Shown: positions 43,588 to 51,902 of the stretch, in pieces
How positions within the stretch are numbered: the stretch's first letter is position 1
Layout: every line of letters begins with the position of its first letter
From: Oscillospiraceae bacterium
Lineage (GTDB): Bacteria > Bacillota > Clostridia > Oscillospirales > Ruminococcaceae
Length of the DNA: 64,000 nt
Assembly (NCBI GenBank): GCA_017472735.1
Contig: JAFUOD010000007.1
Coordinates: 310,001 to 374,000, forward strand
Direction: 5' to 3'
The notes under the pieces: model-generated
The model's database searches: none
The model's input: the letters and a program-made list of their open reading frames with translations, nothing else
What the model was told of the DNA's origin: nothing
Translations under genes and position numbers: made by a program

Positions 43588-43683
43588 GCATTTTTCGACA
43601 GTTGTTTTTAAATATGCAAAAAAATATACAAATTGCATGGTAAAATCATAAAAATAATCATTGATATTTTTATAACAAAACAC

Positions 43684-43712
43684 TTGCAATAATGACTAAA
43701 ATAGTGTAAGAT
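43684..43712 (+). promoter_or_regulatory. Promoter of gapA
   Basis: TTGCAA (43684-43689), 17-bp spacer, TAAGAT (43707-43712), 45 bases before the ATG. Confidence 0.75.
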
Positions 43713-43757
43713 AATATATGCATAAAAGCAATAAATTTCATTTGGAGGTAATCTAAA

Positions 43758-44795
43758 ATGTCAGTTAAAGTTGCAATTAATGGTTTCGGCAGAATCGGAC
43801 GTCTTGCTTTCAGACAGATGTTCGGCGCAGAAGGTTATGAGATCGTTGCTATCAACGACCTTACCAAGCCCTCTATGCTCGCTCACCTTCTTAAGTATGA
43901 TACCGCTCAGGGCGGCTACTGCGGAAAGATCGGTGAAGGACTCCACACTGTTGAAGCTAACGACGAAGAAGGCACAATCACTGTAGACGGCAAGACCCTT
44001 AAGATCTATGCTAAGGCTAACGCTGCTGAGCTTCCTTGGGGCGAGATCGGTGTTGACGTAGTTTTGGAATGCACAGGCTTCTACTGCTCGAAGGACAAGA
44101 GCCAGGCTCATATTGATGCCGGCGCTAAGAAGGTTGTAATTTCTGCTCCCGCAGGCAACGATCTTCCTACTATTGTTTACGGCGTAAACGAGAATACTCT
44201 TACAGCAGAAGATACCATTATTTCTGCTGCATCCTGCACCACCAACTGCTTGGCTCCTATGGCTAAGGCTCTTAACGACTACGCTGCTATTCAGAGCGGT
44301 ATCATGTCTACCATTCACGCTTACACCGGCGACCAGATGATCCTTGACGGTCCTCACAGAAAGGGTGACTTAAGACGTGCAAGAGCAGGTGCTGCTAACA
44401 TCGTTCCTAACTCTACCGGCGCTGCTAAGGCTATCGGTCTTGTAATTCCCGAACTTAACGGCAAGCTCATCGGCTCTGCTCAGAGAGTTCCCGTTCCTAC
44501 CGGTTCTACCACTATCCTTACCGCTGTTGTTAAGGGTGAAAACGTAACTAAGGACGGCATCAACGCTGCTATGAAGGCTGCAGCTTCCGCTTCCTACGGT
44601 TACAACGAAGATCCTATCGTATCCAGCGACGTTATCGGTATGACCTACGGTTCGTTGTTCGATGCTACTCAGACCATGGTTGCTAAGATTGCTGACGACC
44701 TTTACGAAGTTCAGGTTGTTTCTTGGTATGACAACGAAAACTCCTACACCAGCCAGATGGTTAGAACCATCAAGTACTTCGCAGAGCTTGCTTAA
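43758..44795 (+). CDS. gapA: Glyceraldehyde-3-phosphate dehydrogenase
   Basis: 345 residues. NAD-binding [13 protein letters not shown] is at residues 7-19, the catalytic Cys is in [16 protein letters not shown], followed by [21 protein letters not shown] and the final [13 protein letters not shown]. Catalyses the oxidative phosphorylation step of glycolysis. Codon choice (CTT, GCT, AAG, ATC preferred) differs from neighbours and matches HU, as expected of a highly expressed gene. It is a single-gene unit with its own promoter and terminator; pgk and tpi are not adjacent. Confidence 0.99.
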   Translation: MSVKVAINGFGRIGRLAFRQMFGAEGYEIVAINDLTKPSMLAHLLKYDTAQGGYCGKIGEGLHTVEANDEEGTITVDGKTLKIYAKANAAELPWGEIGVDVVLECTGFYCSKDKSQAHIDAGAKKVVISAPAGNDLPTIVYGVNENTLTAEDTIISAASCTTNCLAPMAKALNDYAAIQSGIMSTIHAYTGDQMILDGPHRKGDLRRARAGAANIVPNSTGAAKAIGLVIPELNGKLIGSAQRVPVPTGSTTILTAVVKGENVTKDGINAAMKAAASASYGYNEDPIVSSDVIGMTYGSLFDATQTMVAKIADDLYEVQVVSWYDNENSYTSQMVRTIKYFAELA

Positions 44796-44826
44796 TTTAA
44801 AAGCTTAAGATTTACTTTAAATGTTT

Positions 44827-44864
44827 AAAACCGCTTCCCTTTTGGGGAGGCGGTTTTGTTTTTT
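44827..44864 (+). terminator. Terminator of gapA
   Basis: AAAACCGCTTCCC and GGGAGGCGGTTTT pair around TTTTG, then GTTTTTTG. Confidence 0.93.
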
Positions 44865-44874
44865 GTTATTCATT

Positions 44875-44945
44875 TGCGAGGCCGTTCGGCGGCGGAGCGC
44901 TTGCGCCGAAGGTGCAAGCGTCGGCGACGAGTGGCCGGGGTGATG
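44875..44945. repeat. GC-rich intergenic element with GAA-loop hairpin
   Basis: A GC-rich stretch between gapA and the lipoprotein gene. It contains CGCTTGCGCC-GAA-GGTGCAAGCG (44898-44920), a 10-bp stem with a GAA loop. Similar GAA-GGT hairpins occur at 57012-57034 and 60549-60561. Confidence 0.6.
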
Positions 44946-44948
44946 CGA

Positions 44949-46388
44949 TTAGGTGTTTATCTCTAAAATATCACGCACTGCACCTTCAATGCGAACGTAT
45001 TCGTTAACTGTGGAGCTGATAAGCTTGCCGTCGGAATAATAGGATATTTGTAATACATTGCCGTCAGCATCACGTTCATAAACTTCTTCGTTGATTGTTT
45101 TTTCCGACTTTGTTACATTTCTGATGCAATTGTCTTTATCATCGAAATATGTAACGGTTTCGAAGATCAATTCGCCGTTTGCTTTTTCTATTATCTTCTT
45201 GATATATGCGTAATCATCGGAATCTGTAGCCTTGGAAAACTCAACAATAGTTTCTGTAGTGGTTTGCTGGCTTGTACCGTCGTTGTTATAAGTGTAATCG
45301 GTACGAATTGAGTAAGTCATTGTACCGTCTGAAGTATATTCGGCGGATGATTCGGAAACAACTGCACCGTCAGCGTTGAGGGTTTTGGAATATGTGCAGT
45401 TGCTGTTTTCATCAAAGGTGTGGAAGTGCTTGTTATATAGTTCATCGTTAAGATAGCTATGCTGCTGAACAATGTTACCGTTTTTATCATAAGCTTCAAA
45501 GCCTATAACCATATCGGTATCGGTGTATGTAGTGGTTGCGGTGTATGAGCCGTCGGCATTGTCAACGTAAGTTGTTGTGGTATTATGGTCATACTTGGGG
45601 TTTTGTGTATCCAGATAAAGCCAGGTAGTCATTCGACCCTTGTCATCATATTCATGCTGACGCATGGTTAAAAGCATACCGTTTGAAGAAATACATTTTT
45701 CTCTTACAACCAAACCTGCATTGTTATATTCGATGGTGGTAACGGTGTAATCATCTTGGGAGTCGTATCTGATACGCTCAACGATCCTATTCTTGGAATC
45801 GTACTTAGCGTCGTAATTCAGATCATACTTACCGTAATTAACAGTACCGTTGGGGTTGAACGTGCGATATGATGTTATGTTGCCGTTTTTGTCATACCCA
45901 AGTTCGATGTAGCTTTTAAGAACATTTTGCGAATATACCATTGACTTTGTTAAAAGTCCGTCATTGTTATATTCACACACTTCAATATCGTTACTGTCAA
46001 TGGTTCTTTTAGTTTGGTTGCCGTGTTTATCATACTCGTAAACAGCGATATGCTTTGTATTGCCGTCACCGTCAAGCTCAATAGAATATGTAAGATACAT
46101 CTCAGTCGTTCGAGAAGGAGCTAAAAGTGCCGGCGGTGTAACCTCCTCAGTATAATTAAGATCATCTGACTTGATTTCTTCGGAATCATTAGTATTCTCG
46201 GATTCCTCGGTTTGTTCTGAATCGTCGGAAACTGCGGGAGCAACTACATTATTTTCTGAGGGCTGAGGAGTACCGGCAGCATCGGTTACCTGAGTATCGG
46301 CATTATTAATTTCAGTCGGCTGTTTATTCTGACAGCCTGTTGCCAAAAGCATTACCGCAACCAAGGCTAAAGCAAACAGTTTATTCAT
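44949..46388 (-). CDS. Lipoprotein with YD-repeat-like beta-strand repeats
   Basis: 479 residues. A lipobox (LLATGC, Cys near residue 19) leads to an acidic, low-complexity linker (DSEQTEESENTNDSEE) and then a series of short Tyr/Asp/Gly strands: YEYDKHGNQTKR, CEYNNDGLLTKS, LGYDKNGNITSY, IEYNNAGLVVRE, HEYDDKGRMTTW, EAYDKNGNIVQQ, HTFDENSNCTYS, ending ERDADGNVLQIS. These resemble RHS/YD repeats of wall-associated and toxin-shell proteins, but there is no toxin domain and the protein is small. It is surface-anchored; role unknown. A six-copy phased repeat lies in its promoter. Confidence 0.82.
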   Translation of the reverse strand: MNKLFALALVAVMLLATGCQNKQPTEINNADTQVTDAAGTPQPSENNVVAPAVSDDSEQTEESENTNDSEEIKSDDLNYTEEVTPPALLAPSRTTEMYLTYSIELDGDGNTKHIAVYEYDKHGNQTKRTIDSNDIEVCEYNNDGLLTKSMVYSQNVLKSYIELGYDKNGNITSYRTFNPNGTVNYGKYDLNYDAKYDSKNRIVERIRYDSQDDYTVTTIEYNNAGLVVREKCISSNGMLLTMRQHEYDDKGRMTTWLYLDTQNPKYDHNTTTTYVDNADGSYTATTTYTDTDMVIGFEAYDKNGNIVQQHSYLNDELYNKHFHTFDENSNCTYSKTLNADGAVVSESSAEYTSDGTMTYSIRTDYTYNNDGTSQQTTTETIVEFSKATDSDDYAYIKKIIEKANGELIFETVTYFDDKDNCIRNVTKSEKTINEEVYERDADGNVLQISYYSDGKLISSTVNEYVRIEGAVRDILEINT

Positions 46389-46438
46389 TATATAATCATT
46401 CCTTTCTTAAAGGTTCTAATAACTATCTTACATATTTT

Positions 46439-46467
46439 ATAATACAATAAAACAGACGTAAATACAA
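46439..46467 (-). promoter_or_regulatory. Promoter of the YD-repeat lipoprotein
   Basis: TTGTAT (46462-46467), 17-bp spacer, TATTAT (46439-46444) on the minus strand. The weak -35 fits an activator-dependent promoter. Confidence 0.65.
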
Positions 46468-46530
46468 TTAAGAAATGATTAAGATTCCTTAAGATTTTCT
46501 TAAGATTTGATTAAAAAGATTAAGATTCTG
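46468..46530 (-). promoter_or_regulatory. Six-copy TTAAG array phased at about 10.5 bp
   Basis: Copies (written on plus) start at 46468, 46479, 46489, 46500, 46511 (TTAAA) and 46520, with steps of 11, 10, 11, 11 and 9 bases. Four read TTAAGATT. The array directly abuts the -35 box of the lipoprotein promoter. Tandem repeats on one helix face next to -35 are typical of OmpR/PhoB-type activators. Confidence 0.7.
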
Positions 46531-46533
46531 TAA

Positions 46534-46559
46534 CAAAAAAGCGGCTTTACAAGCCGCTT
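46534..46559 (-). terminator. Terminator of ychF
   Basis: AAGCGGCTT-GTA-AAGCCGCTT, a 9-bp perfect stem, then TTTTTT on the minus strand. Confidence 0.92.
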
Positions 46560-46575
46560 GATGTTTTATATTCAA

Positions 46576-47670
46576 TTATACATTGAAACGGAACAAAACA
46601 ACGTCGCCGTCTCGCATGACATATTCCTTACCCTCGGAACGAATGAGTCCCTTTTCGCGTGCGGCAACCATAGTTCCGCATGCTTTAAGGTCGTCAAAAG
46701 CTACAACCTCGGCACGGATAAAACCACGCTCGAAGTCGGTATGGATCTTACCTGCTGCCTGAGGAGCTTTTGTGCCGTTTGTAATAGTCCATGCACGGCA
46801 CTCATCCTTGCCGGCTGTAAGGAAGGATATGAGGCCCAAAAGCGCATAACCCTCTTTAATAACACGGTTAAGGCCCGAAACTTCAAGTCCGAGTTCTGCC
46901 AAGAACATTGCTTTATCCGAGGCATCCATATCTGCTATCTCCTGCTCGATCTGAGCACAGATAGGCAAAACTACAGAGCCCTCGGCATCGGCGATTTCTT
47001 TAACAACAAGGAAGTTTTTGTTTTCTTCAACATTACCTGTAAAGTCATCCTCGCAAAGATTTGCGGCATAAATAACAGGCTTTTGAGAAAGTAGGGGTGT
47101 TGACTTGATCATTTCTCTTTCTTCGTCGGTAAACGGGTAAGAACGTGCGGACTTACCGGCTTCGAGATGAGAAAGAAGTCCTTCGGTCAAATCAATATCT
47201 GCCTGATACTTCTTGTCGCCCTTAAGCATTTTTTTGGCTTTATCCAGGCGGCGCTCCAGAACCTCCATATCGGCAAAGATCAGTTCAAGGTCGATAGTTT
47301 CGATATCGCGCTTGGGGTCAACCGAGCCCTCGACGTGAATGATATCGTCCGATTCAAAGCATCTTACAACATGAATAATAGCATCACATTCACGAATGTT
47401 TGCCAAAAACTTATTGCCCAATCCTTCTCCCTTAGAGGCACCCTTAACAAGACCTGCAATATCTACAAACTCGAGCGTTGCAGGGGTAAACTTTGTGGGC
47501 TCGTACATACGAGCCAGCTCGTCGAGTCTTTCATCGGGCACCGAAACGATGCCTACGTTAGGCTCGATAGTGCAGAAGGGGTAGTTTGCAGACTCGGCGC
47601 CCGCATTTGTTAAGGCATTGAAAAGTGTACTTTTTCCGACGTTCGGAAGACCTACCATACCAAGTTTCAT
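46576..47670 (-). CDS. ychF: Redox-regulated ATPase YchF (Obg family)
   Basis: 364 residues, typical. G1 is [18 protein letters not shown]3 is [16 protein letters not shown], and the G4 motif reads YAANLCEDD, the NxxE variant that makes YchF prefer ATP. The TGS domain at the C-terminus ([30 protein letters not shown]) is complete. It binds ribosomes and modulates stress responses. Probably co-transcribed with trpS and the small membrane protein upstream. Confidence 0.98.
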   Translation of the reverse strand: MKLGMVGLPNVGKSTLFNALTNAGAESANYPFCTIEPNVGIVSVPDERLDELARMYEPTKFTPATLEFVDIAGLVKGASKGEGLGNKFLANIRECDAIIHVVRCFESDDIIHVEGSVDPKRDIETIDLELIFADMEVLERRLDKAKKMLKGDKKYQADIDLTEGLLSHLEAGKSARSYPFTDEEREMIKSTPLLSQKPVIYAANLCEDDFTGNVEENKNFLVVKEIADAEGSVVLPICAQIEQEIADMDASDKAMFLAELGLEVSGLNRVIKEGYALLGLISFLTAGKDECRAWTITNGTKAPQAAGKIHTDFERGFIRAEVVAFDDLKACGTMVAAREKGLIRSEGKEYVMRDGDVVLFRFNV

Positions 47671-47694
47671 ATATAAAACATCTCCAATTTTTAA

Positions 47695-47853
47695 TTAATA
47701 ACCGACAATAATACGGTAGATTACATATACCCAGCTTAAGCAGCCATGAATAATTGCCCAAAGAATTGAATGATTACAAGAAAACGAAATTATCATTGCA
47801 AGGCATGAACCCATGGTTATGCCTGCGGTAGCGACAGTTCTTTTGTTGTCCAT
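47695..47853 (-). CDS. Small membrane protein (52 residues)
   Basis: Starts MDNKRTVATAGITMG with GGGAGGGA 7 bases before the ATG. Two hydrophobic segments (CLAMIISFSC and WVYVIYRIIVGY) flank NHSILWAIIHGCLS. I recall similar NHSILWAIxHG proteins in other Firmicutes, which suggests a conserved small family, but I know no function. It lies 24 bases before ychF and 28 bases after trpS on the same strand. The overlapping frame at 47558-47761 is spurious. Confidence 0.75.
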   Translation of the reverse strand: MDNKRTVATAGITMGSCLAMIISFSCNHSILWAIIHGCLSWVYVIYRIIVGY

Positions 47854-47881
47854 TTGTGTCCCTCCCTAAAGCTGAAAAAGA

Positions 47882-48892
47882 CTATCTGTAATCGACAAAG
47901 CCTACCTTGCGGTGAGCCTTTGAGATTACACGGTTTGAAAGCTTAAAAGCACGCTGTGCGCCTTCTGTGTAACATTCCTTAAGATAGTTTCTATCTGCCA
48001 AGAGGCGTGCAAAGTTGTCACGGACAGGTGCCAAGTGGTCGGCAACAGTTTCGCCTACTGCAAGCTTAAAGTCGCCATAGCCCTTGCCGTCGAACTCACT
48101 TTCGATTTCGGCAACAGATTTGCCAGTTACAGCAGAGTAGATAGTGATAAGGTTATTGATGCCGTCCTTACCGTCGGCATATTTAACAACAGCTTCCGAA
48201 TCGGTAACAGCACGCTTGAATTTGCGGATGATTGTATCCTTATCATCTAAAATGAGAATTACAGCGTTTTGGTTTTCATCTGACTTCGACATTTTCTTTG
48301 TAGGCTCCTGCAAGGACATTACCTTAGCGCCTACCTTGGGAATATAAGGCTCGGGAACGGTGAACATATCGCCAAAGCGCTGGTTAAAGCGTACAGCAAT
48401 GTTTCTTGCAAGCTCTAAGTGCTGCTTTTGGTCGGCACCGATAGGAACAAGGTCGGCATTATATGCTAAAATATCAGCAGCCATTAAAACAGGGTAAGTG
48501 AAAAGACCTGCATTAACATCATCGGGGTGCTTTTTGGATTTATCTTTAAACTGAGTCATGCGGGAAAGCTCGCCGAACTGGGTGGAGCAAGCTAATATCC
48601 AATTAAGCTGAGCGTGGCTGGGGTTATGGCTTTGAATGAATGCGATAGACTTATTTGGGTCGATTCCGCAAGCTAAAAGCAAAGCATAAGATTCGATCGT
48701 CTGCTGTCTGAACTTAACGGGGTCACGCTTAACCGTTAAAGCGTGCATATCAACAATTGAGTAGATGCAGTCGTATTCCTCCTGCAAGGGGCCCCAATTG
48801 CGAACAGCGCCGATATAGTTACCCAAGGTAAATGTACCGGTGGGCTGGATACCTGAGAATATTACTTTCTTTTTATTTACTGCTTCAGACAT
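47882..48892 (-). CDS. trpS: Tryptophanyl-tRNA synthetase
   Basis: 336 residues. Class I signatures: FSGIQPTGTFTLGNYIGA (HIGH variant TLGN) and EPTKKMSKSDENQN (KMSKS). LVPIGADQKQHLELARNIA binds Trp-AMP. It charges tRNA-Trp. A consensus promoter lies close upstream, leaving no room for a T-box, which is unusual for Firmicutes trpS but not rare. Confidence 0.98.
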   Translation of the reverse strand: MSEAVNKKKVIFSGIQPTGTFTLGNYIGAVRNWGPLQEEYDCIYSIVDMHALTVKRDPVKFRQQTIESYALLLACGIDPNKSIAFIQSHNPSHAQLNWILACSTQFGELSRMTQFKDKSKKHPDDVNAGLFTYPVLMAADILAYNADLVPIGADQKQHLELARNIAVRFNQRFGDMFTVPEPYIPKVGAKVMSLQEPTKKMSKSDENQNAVILILDDKDTIIRKFKRAVTDSEAVVKYADGKDGINNLITIYSAVTGKSVAEIESEFDGKGYGDFKLAVGETVADHLAPVRDNFARLLADRNYLKECYTEGAQRAFKLSNRVISKAHRKVGFVDYR

Positions 48893-48934
48893 TTATAAAA
48901 CCTCCGATATAAAAGGATTAAAAATCATTAAACT

Positions 48935-48963
48935 AGTATAGCACAACTGATTGAAGATGTCAA
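48935..48963 (-). promoter_or_regulatory. Sigma-A promoter of trpS
   Basis: TTGACA (48958-48963), 17-bp spacer, TATACT (48935-48940) on the minus strand. The leader is only about 35 nt. Confidence 0.92.
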
Positions 48964-48989
48964 TTTTTGAGGAGATTTTGTTGTTATGT

Positions 48990-49080
48990 AAAGGCGACAT
49001 CGGGTGATGGAGCCAAGCCGCCGCCCGACGGATGGAAGGGCGGCGAGTGAGGAACATCGCGCGGTGGAGCCCGGTAAACT
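48990..49080. repeat. GC-rich intergenic element between trpS and the flippase
   Basis: A GC-rich patch with CGCCGCCC and GGGCGGCG as 8-bp inverted arms around a 9-10 base loop, and the word GGTGGAGCC shared with the elements near 57010 and 60575. Confidence 0.5.
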
Positions 49081-49140
49081 ATGTTGGAATAGAACCCGGA
49101 CAAAGTAAATAGAATGGTACAAGACCCCTTGGAAGGAATG

Positions 49141-50799
49141 ATGATATTGAAAAAACAGGGTTTGCTTGTAAGTTCGTTTATATTAATGGTTTCGGTATTG
49201 GTTTCACGCATTGCAGGGCTTATTTTTAAGATACCGCTTACAAACATTTTAGGCGGTGCGGGAATGGGATATTTTCAAAGTGCATACACAGTTTTTACGC
49301 CGATATATTCGATTTGTGCGTTAAGCTTGCCGCCTGCGATTTCGGCACTTGTTGCGGAAAACTCTGCATTTAAAAGATATAGAAACATAAGAAACATAAA
49401 AAAAACTGCGCTGATCGTTTTTAGCTTAATATCATTTATTCTAACACTTATTCCGATAGTTTTTTCAAGGTTTATTGCAGTTCGCATTATAGGCAACGAG
49501 AATGCTCAGTATGCGATTGCAGCAATTTCGCCGTGTATTTTCTTCGGAACAGTTACGGCAATCTACAGAGGCTATTATGAAGGGCTGAGGAACATGACAC
49601 CGACAGCGATATCTCAAATGGTAGAGGCAGTTGTAAGGGTTATATGCGGTCTTGGGTTTTCTTATATTGCGGTAATTAACTTTGGCGGTGTAAGCGACTT
49701 CACACTTCCGTTAATTGCGGCAGCCGCTATTTTAGGTGTCACTGCTGCCGATTTTGCCGGACTGATTTATATACTGTTGCGATATAAAATAGGCGGAGAC
49801 GGGATTTCAAGAGCCGAGCTTGCAAACGACCATCATAAAGAAAGAAAGCGCACAGCGCTTAAACAGCTTATAGTTCTAATGATTCCCATGGCTTTGGCAT
49901 CTTTAGTTTCGAGCTTAATGAATGCTGTTGACCTTTCGACTATAATGTTATGCATTCGTTCCTCGCTGAGAAAAAGCCCCGAGCTTTATATAGAAAAATA
50001 TGCAAGCATTATTGCAAGCGGAACGAGCTTGGAAGATCTTCCAAACTTTTTGTATGGCTCGTTCACAGGTTTGGCGCTGACAGTGTTTTCATTGGCACCT
50101 TCTTTATGCTCGGTATTCGGGAAAAGCTCGTTGCCTAACATTTCCGAAGCGTATGCCAAAAAGGACTTAGCTACGGTTCAAAAAGAAATTAAACGCGTTT
50201 TTGCGATTATTTCGGTAATATCCATACCTGCCGGATTCGGACTTAGCGTAATGTCGGGAGAGGTTTTGCGATTGCTGTTTTCATCAAGGCAAAATGAGAT
50301 TTTAGTAAGCAAGCTTCCTTTAGAAATAATAAGCTTGGGAACGCCGTTTTTGGCAATAAGCGGTGCTGCGTATTCAATGCTTCAGGCAGTTGGAAAACAA
50401 GACACCCCTGTTAAAATAACACTTTTAGCGGCAGCTGTTAAGCTTGGGCTGAACATGATCCTTGTTCCGTTGCCTCTGCTTGGAATATCGGGTGCGGCGA
50501 TATCTACTCTTGCAAGCTATGTTATCATTTGTGTAATGTCGGTATATGTGCTGTTTAAAGAAACAGACATGAATATTAAAGCTCTGGGTACTTCCCTTAT
50601 ACCGCTGATTTGCGGTATTGCGGCAGCACTAACAGCAGGTGTTACATCAAACATTTTAAATAAAGTAAAATATTTTTCAGAAAACAATGTGCAAAGCGTG
50701 GCAATATCTATCGCAAATGCTGTTATAATCTACATTCTTTTACTTGCTTTGTTGGATAAATCCACTAAAAATTGGCTTGCAAAGGAAATTTTCAAATAA
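49141..50799 (+). CDS. SpoVB/MurJ-type oligosaccharide flippase
   Basis: About 552 residues with some 14 membrane segments. The N-terminus (SRIAGLIFKIPLTNILGGAGMGYFQSAY) is typical of the SpoVB/YtgP branch of the MOP superfamily, as is AIYRGYYEGLRNMTPTAISQ. Such proteins flip lipid-linked wall precursors; SpoVB is tied to cortex synthesis. The start is unclear: two ATGs (49138, 49141) and a TTG (49147) follow GGAAGG. HU and the S4 protein follow, an arrangement common in spore-forming Firmicutes. Confidence 0.88.
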   Translation: MILKKQGLLVSSFILMVSVLVSRIAGLIFKIPLTNILGGAGMGYFQSAYTVFTPIYSICALSLPPAISALVAENSAFKRYRNIRNIKKTALIVFSLISFILTLIPIVFSRFIAVRIIGNENAQYAIAAISPCIFFGTVTAIYRGYYEGLRNMTPTAISQMVEAVVRVICGLGFSYIAVINFGGVSDFTLPLIAAAAILGVTAADFAGLIYILLRYKIGGDGISRAELANDHHKERKRTALKQLIVLMIPMALASLVSSLMNAVDLSTIMLCIRSSLRKSPELYIEKYASIIASGTSLEDLPNFLYGSFTGLALTVFSLAPSLCSVFGKSSLPNISEAYAKKDLATVQKEIKRVFAIISVISIPAGFGLSVMSGEVLRLLFSSRQNEILVSKLPLEIISLGTPFLAISGAAYSMLQAVGKQDTPVKITLLAAAVKLGLNMILVPLPLLGISGAAISTLASYVIICVMSVYVLFKETDMNIKALGTSLIPLICGIAAALTAGVTSNILNKVKYFSENNVQSVAISIANAVIIYILLLALLDKSTKNWLAKEIFK

Positions 50800-50803
50800 A
50801 CAC

Positions 50804-50832
50804 TTGCATTTTGTAAAGAAAAAGTATAAAAT
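50804..50832 (+). promoter_or_regulatory. Promoter of the HU gene
   Basis: TTGCAT (50804-50809), 17-bp spacer, TAAAAT (50827-50832). The leader is about 85 nt. Confidence 0.8.
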
Positions 50833-50922
50833 ATAGATTGTATTAGCCTGCTTAGATGATTGAGGCTCATTTTGCCGGCTATATTTTTGGATTCATGCAA
50901 TATAAAATAGGAGGAAAAAAAC

Positions 50923-51198
50923 ATGACAAAGGTTGAATTAGTAAACAGCATCGCTAACAAGATGGACTGCTCGAAGAAGGATGCTGAAAAGGCTCTTAGC
51001 GCAGTAATCGATTCTATTTCCGATGCTCTTGTAAACGGCGAAAAGGTTACTCTCATCGGCTTCGGCACTTTCGAAGTAAGAGAGCGTGCTGCTAAGGAAG
51101 GTATTATTCCCAGAACCGGCGAAAAGATCACCATTGCTGCTAAGAAGGTTCCTGCTTTCAAGGCCGGCAAGGCTCTTAAGGACAGCGTAGCTAAGTAA
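50923..51198 (+). CDS. hup: HU family DNA-binding protein
   Basis: 91 residues. Starts MTKVELVNSIANK and carries the family signature GFGTFEVRERAAKEGIIPRTG at the DNA-binding arm. Bends and compacts DNA. Preceded by AGGAGG. Codon use is strongly biased (CTT, GCT, AAG), like gapA, implying high expression. Confidence 0.98.
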   Translation: MTKVELVNSIANKMDCSKKDAEKALSAVIDSISDALVNGEKVTLIGFGTFEVRERAAKEGIIPRTGEKITIAAKKVPAFKAGKALKDSVAK

Positions 51199-51205
51199 TC
51201 TAATT

Positions 51206-51235
51206 AAACCGGTTGACAAGAGTCAGCCGGTTTTT
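51206..51235 (+). terminator. Terminator after HU
   Basis: AAACCGGTTGAC and GTCAGCCGGTTT pair around a 4-5 base loop, then TTTTTG. It lies between HU and the S4 gene, so the S4 gene may depend on readthrough. Confidence 0.85.
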
Positions 51236-51272
51236 GTTTTATATTGCATTCTATTTTTTGGAGGTTTTAAAG

Positions 51273-51515
51273 ATGAGACTTGATAAATATTTAAAGGTTA
51301 CAAGACTTATAAAGCGCAGAACCGTCGCGAACGAGGCTTGCGACACAGGAAGAATTTTTGTTAACGACAAGCAGGCAAGGGCTTCTTATGAAGTGAAGGT
51401 TGGCGACGTAATTGAGATAAGAATGGGTGCCAACCCGCTTAAGGCAAGAGTGCTTTCGATTTCGGAATATGCAACAAAGGATTCGGCACACGAGCATTAT
51501 GAGATTATAAATTAG
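51273..51515 (+). CDS. rqcP: S4-domain RNA-binding protein RqcP (YabO-like)
   Basis: 80 residues from MRLDKYLKVTRLIKRR, with GGAGG 8 bases before the ATG. One S4 domain: TVANEACDTGRIFVNDKQARASYEVKVGDVIEI. RqcP works with RqcH to add Ala tails during rescue of stalled 50S subunits. The HU-then-S4 order is as in Bacillus and Clostridia. A longer in-frame upstream extension runs through the HU terminator and was not used. Confidence 0.94.
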   Translation: MRLDKYLKVTRLIKRRTVANEACDTGRIFVNDKQARASYEVKVGDVIEIRMGANPLKARVLSISEYATKDSAHEHYEIIN

Positions 51516-51546
51516 TTAATAGGCACTCTAATTGAGGTATAAACGT

Positions 51547-51816
51547 ATGGAACCGAAACAAAACAAAAAATCAATTTTGCACAACATCATTGCTATATTT
51601 ATGATTATTGTATGCGTTGCCGTAATCATACTGTCTGTTATGCAGATCTTTGGAATTTGGGATAAAGCGATTAATGTGTCAGTGCCGTTGCTTGGATTGA
51701 ATCAGCTTGGAATGGCATATACCCAATGGCAACCAAACCGTAAAATTGCGTATTTCAGTCTCGGCACAGCAGCATTTATTCTTATATGCTTGATCGTGGT
51801 TTTCTTTGTTAAGTAA
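51547..51816 (+). CDS. Small two-helix membrane protein
   Basis: 89 residues from MEPKQNKKS, with GAGGT before the ATG. Two or three hydrophobic stretches (IIAIFMIIVCVAVIILSVM; VPLLGLNQLGMAYTQW; AYFSLGTAAFILICLIVVFFV). The middle segment resembles small DUF3953-like proteins, but I am not sure. It takes the place where yabP would be expected after rqcP in many spore formers. Confidence 0.7.
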   Translation: MEPKQNKKSILHNIIAIFMIIVCVAVIILSVMQIFGIWDKAINVSVPLLGLNQLGMAYTQWQPNRKIAYFSLGTAAFILICLIVVFFVK

Positions 51817-51855
51817 AACCTAAACAGAAAATTCGTGCCTCAAACAGTAAACAAA

Positions 51856-51895
51856 AAACAAGCGGCAGACGGGATAAACATTATCCTATCTGCCG
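51856..51895 (-). terminator. Terminator of the PdaA-like gene
   Basis: CGGCAGA and TCTGCCG outer arms with GGATAA/TTATCC inner arms (one internal mismatch), followed by GTTTTTTG on the minus strand, just after the stop codon. It may also stop plus-strand transcripts. Confidence 0.85.
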
Positions 51896-51902
51896 TAATT
51901 TA

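Noticed and set aside
43761..44357. 198-residue minus-strand frame antisense to gapA
   Set aside because: A by-product of the strong codon bias of gapA; no start signals.
46468..46530. CRISPR-like or tandem satellite array
   Set aside because: Unit of 10-11 bp with no spacers; fits operator half-sites, not CRISPR or a satellite.
48893..48934. T-box before trpS
   Set aside because: The consensus promoter leaves only about 35 nt of leader; no GGGTGGTA-type motif.
51213..51272. N-terminal extension of the S4 protein
   Set aside because: It would translate through the HU terminator; GGAGG supports the ATG at 51273.
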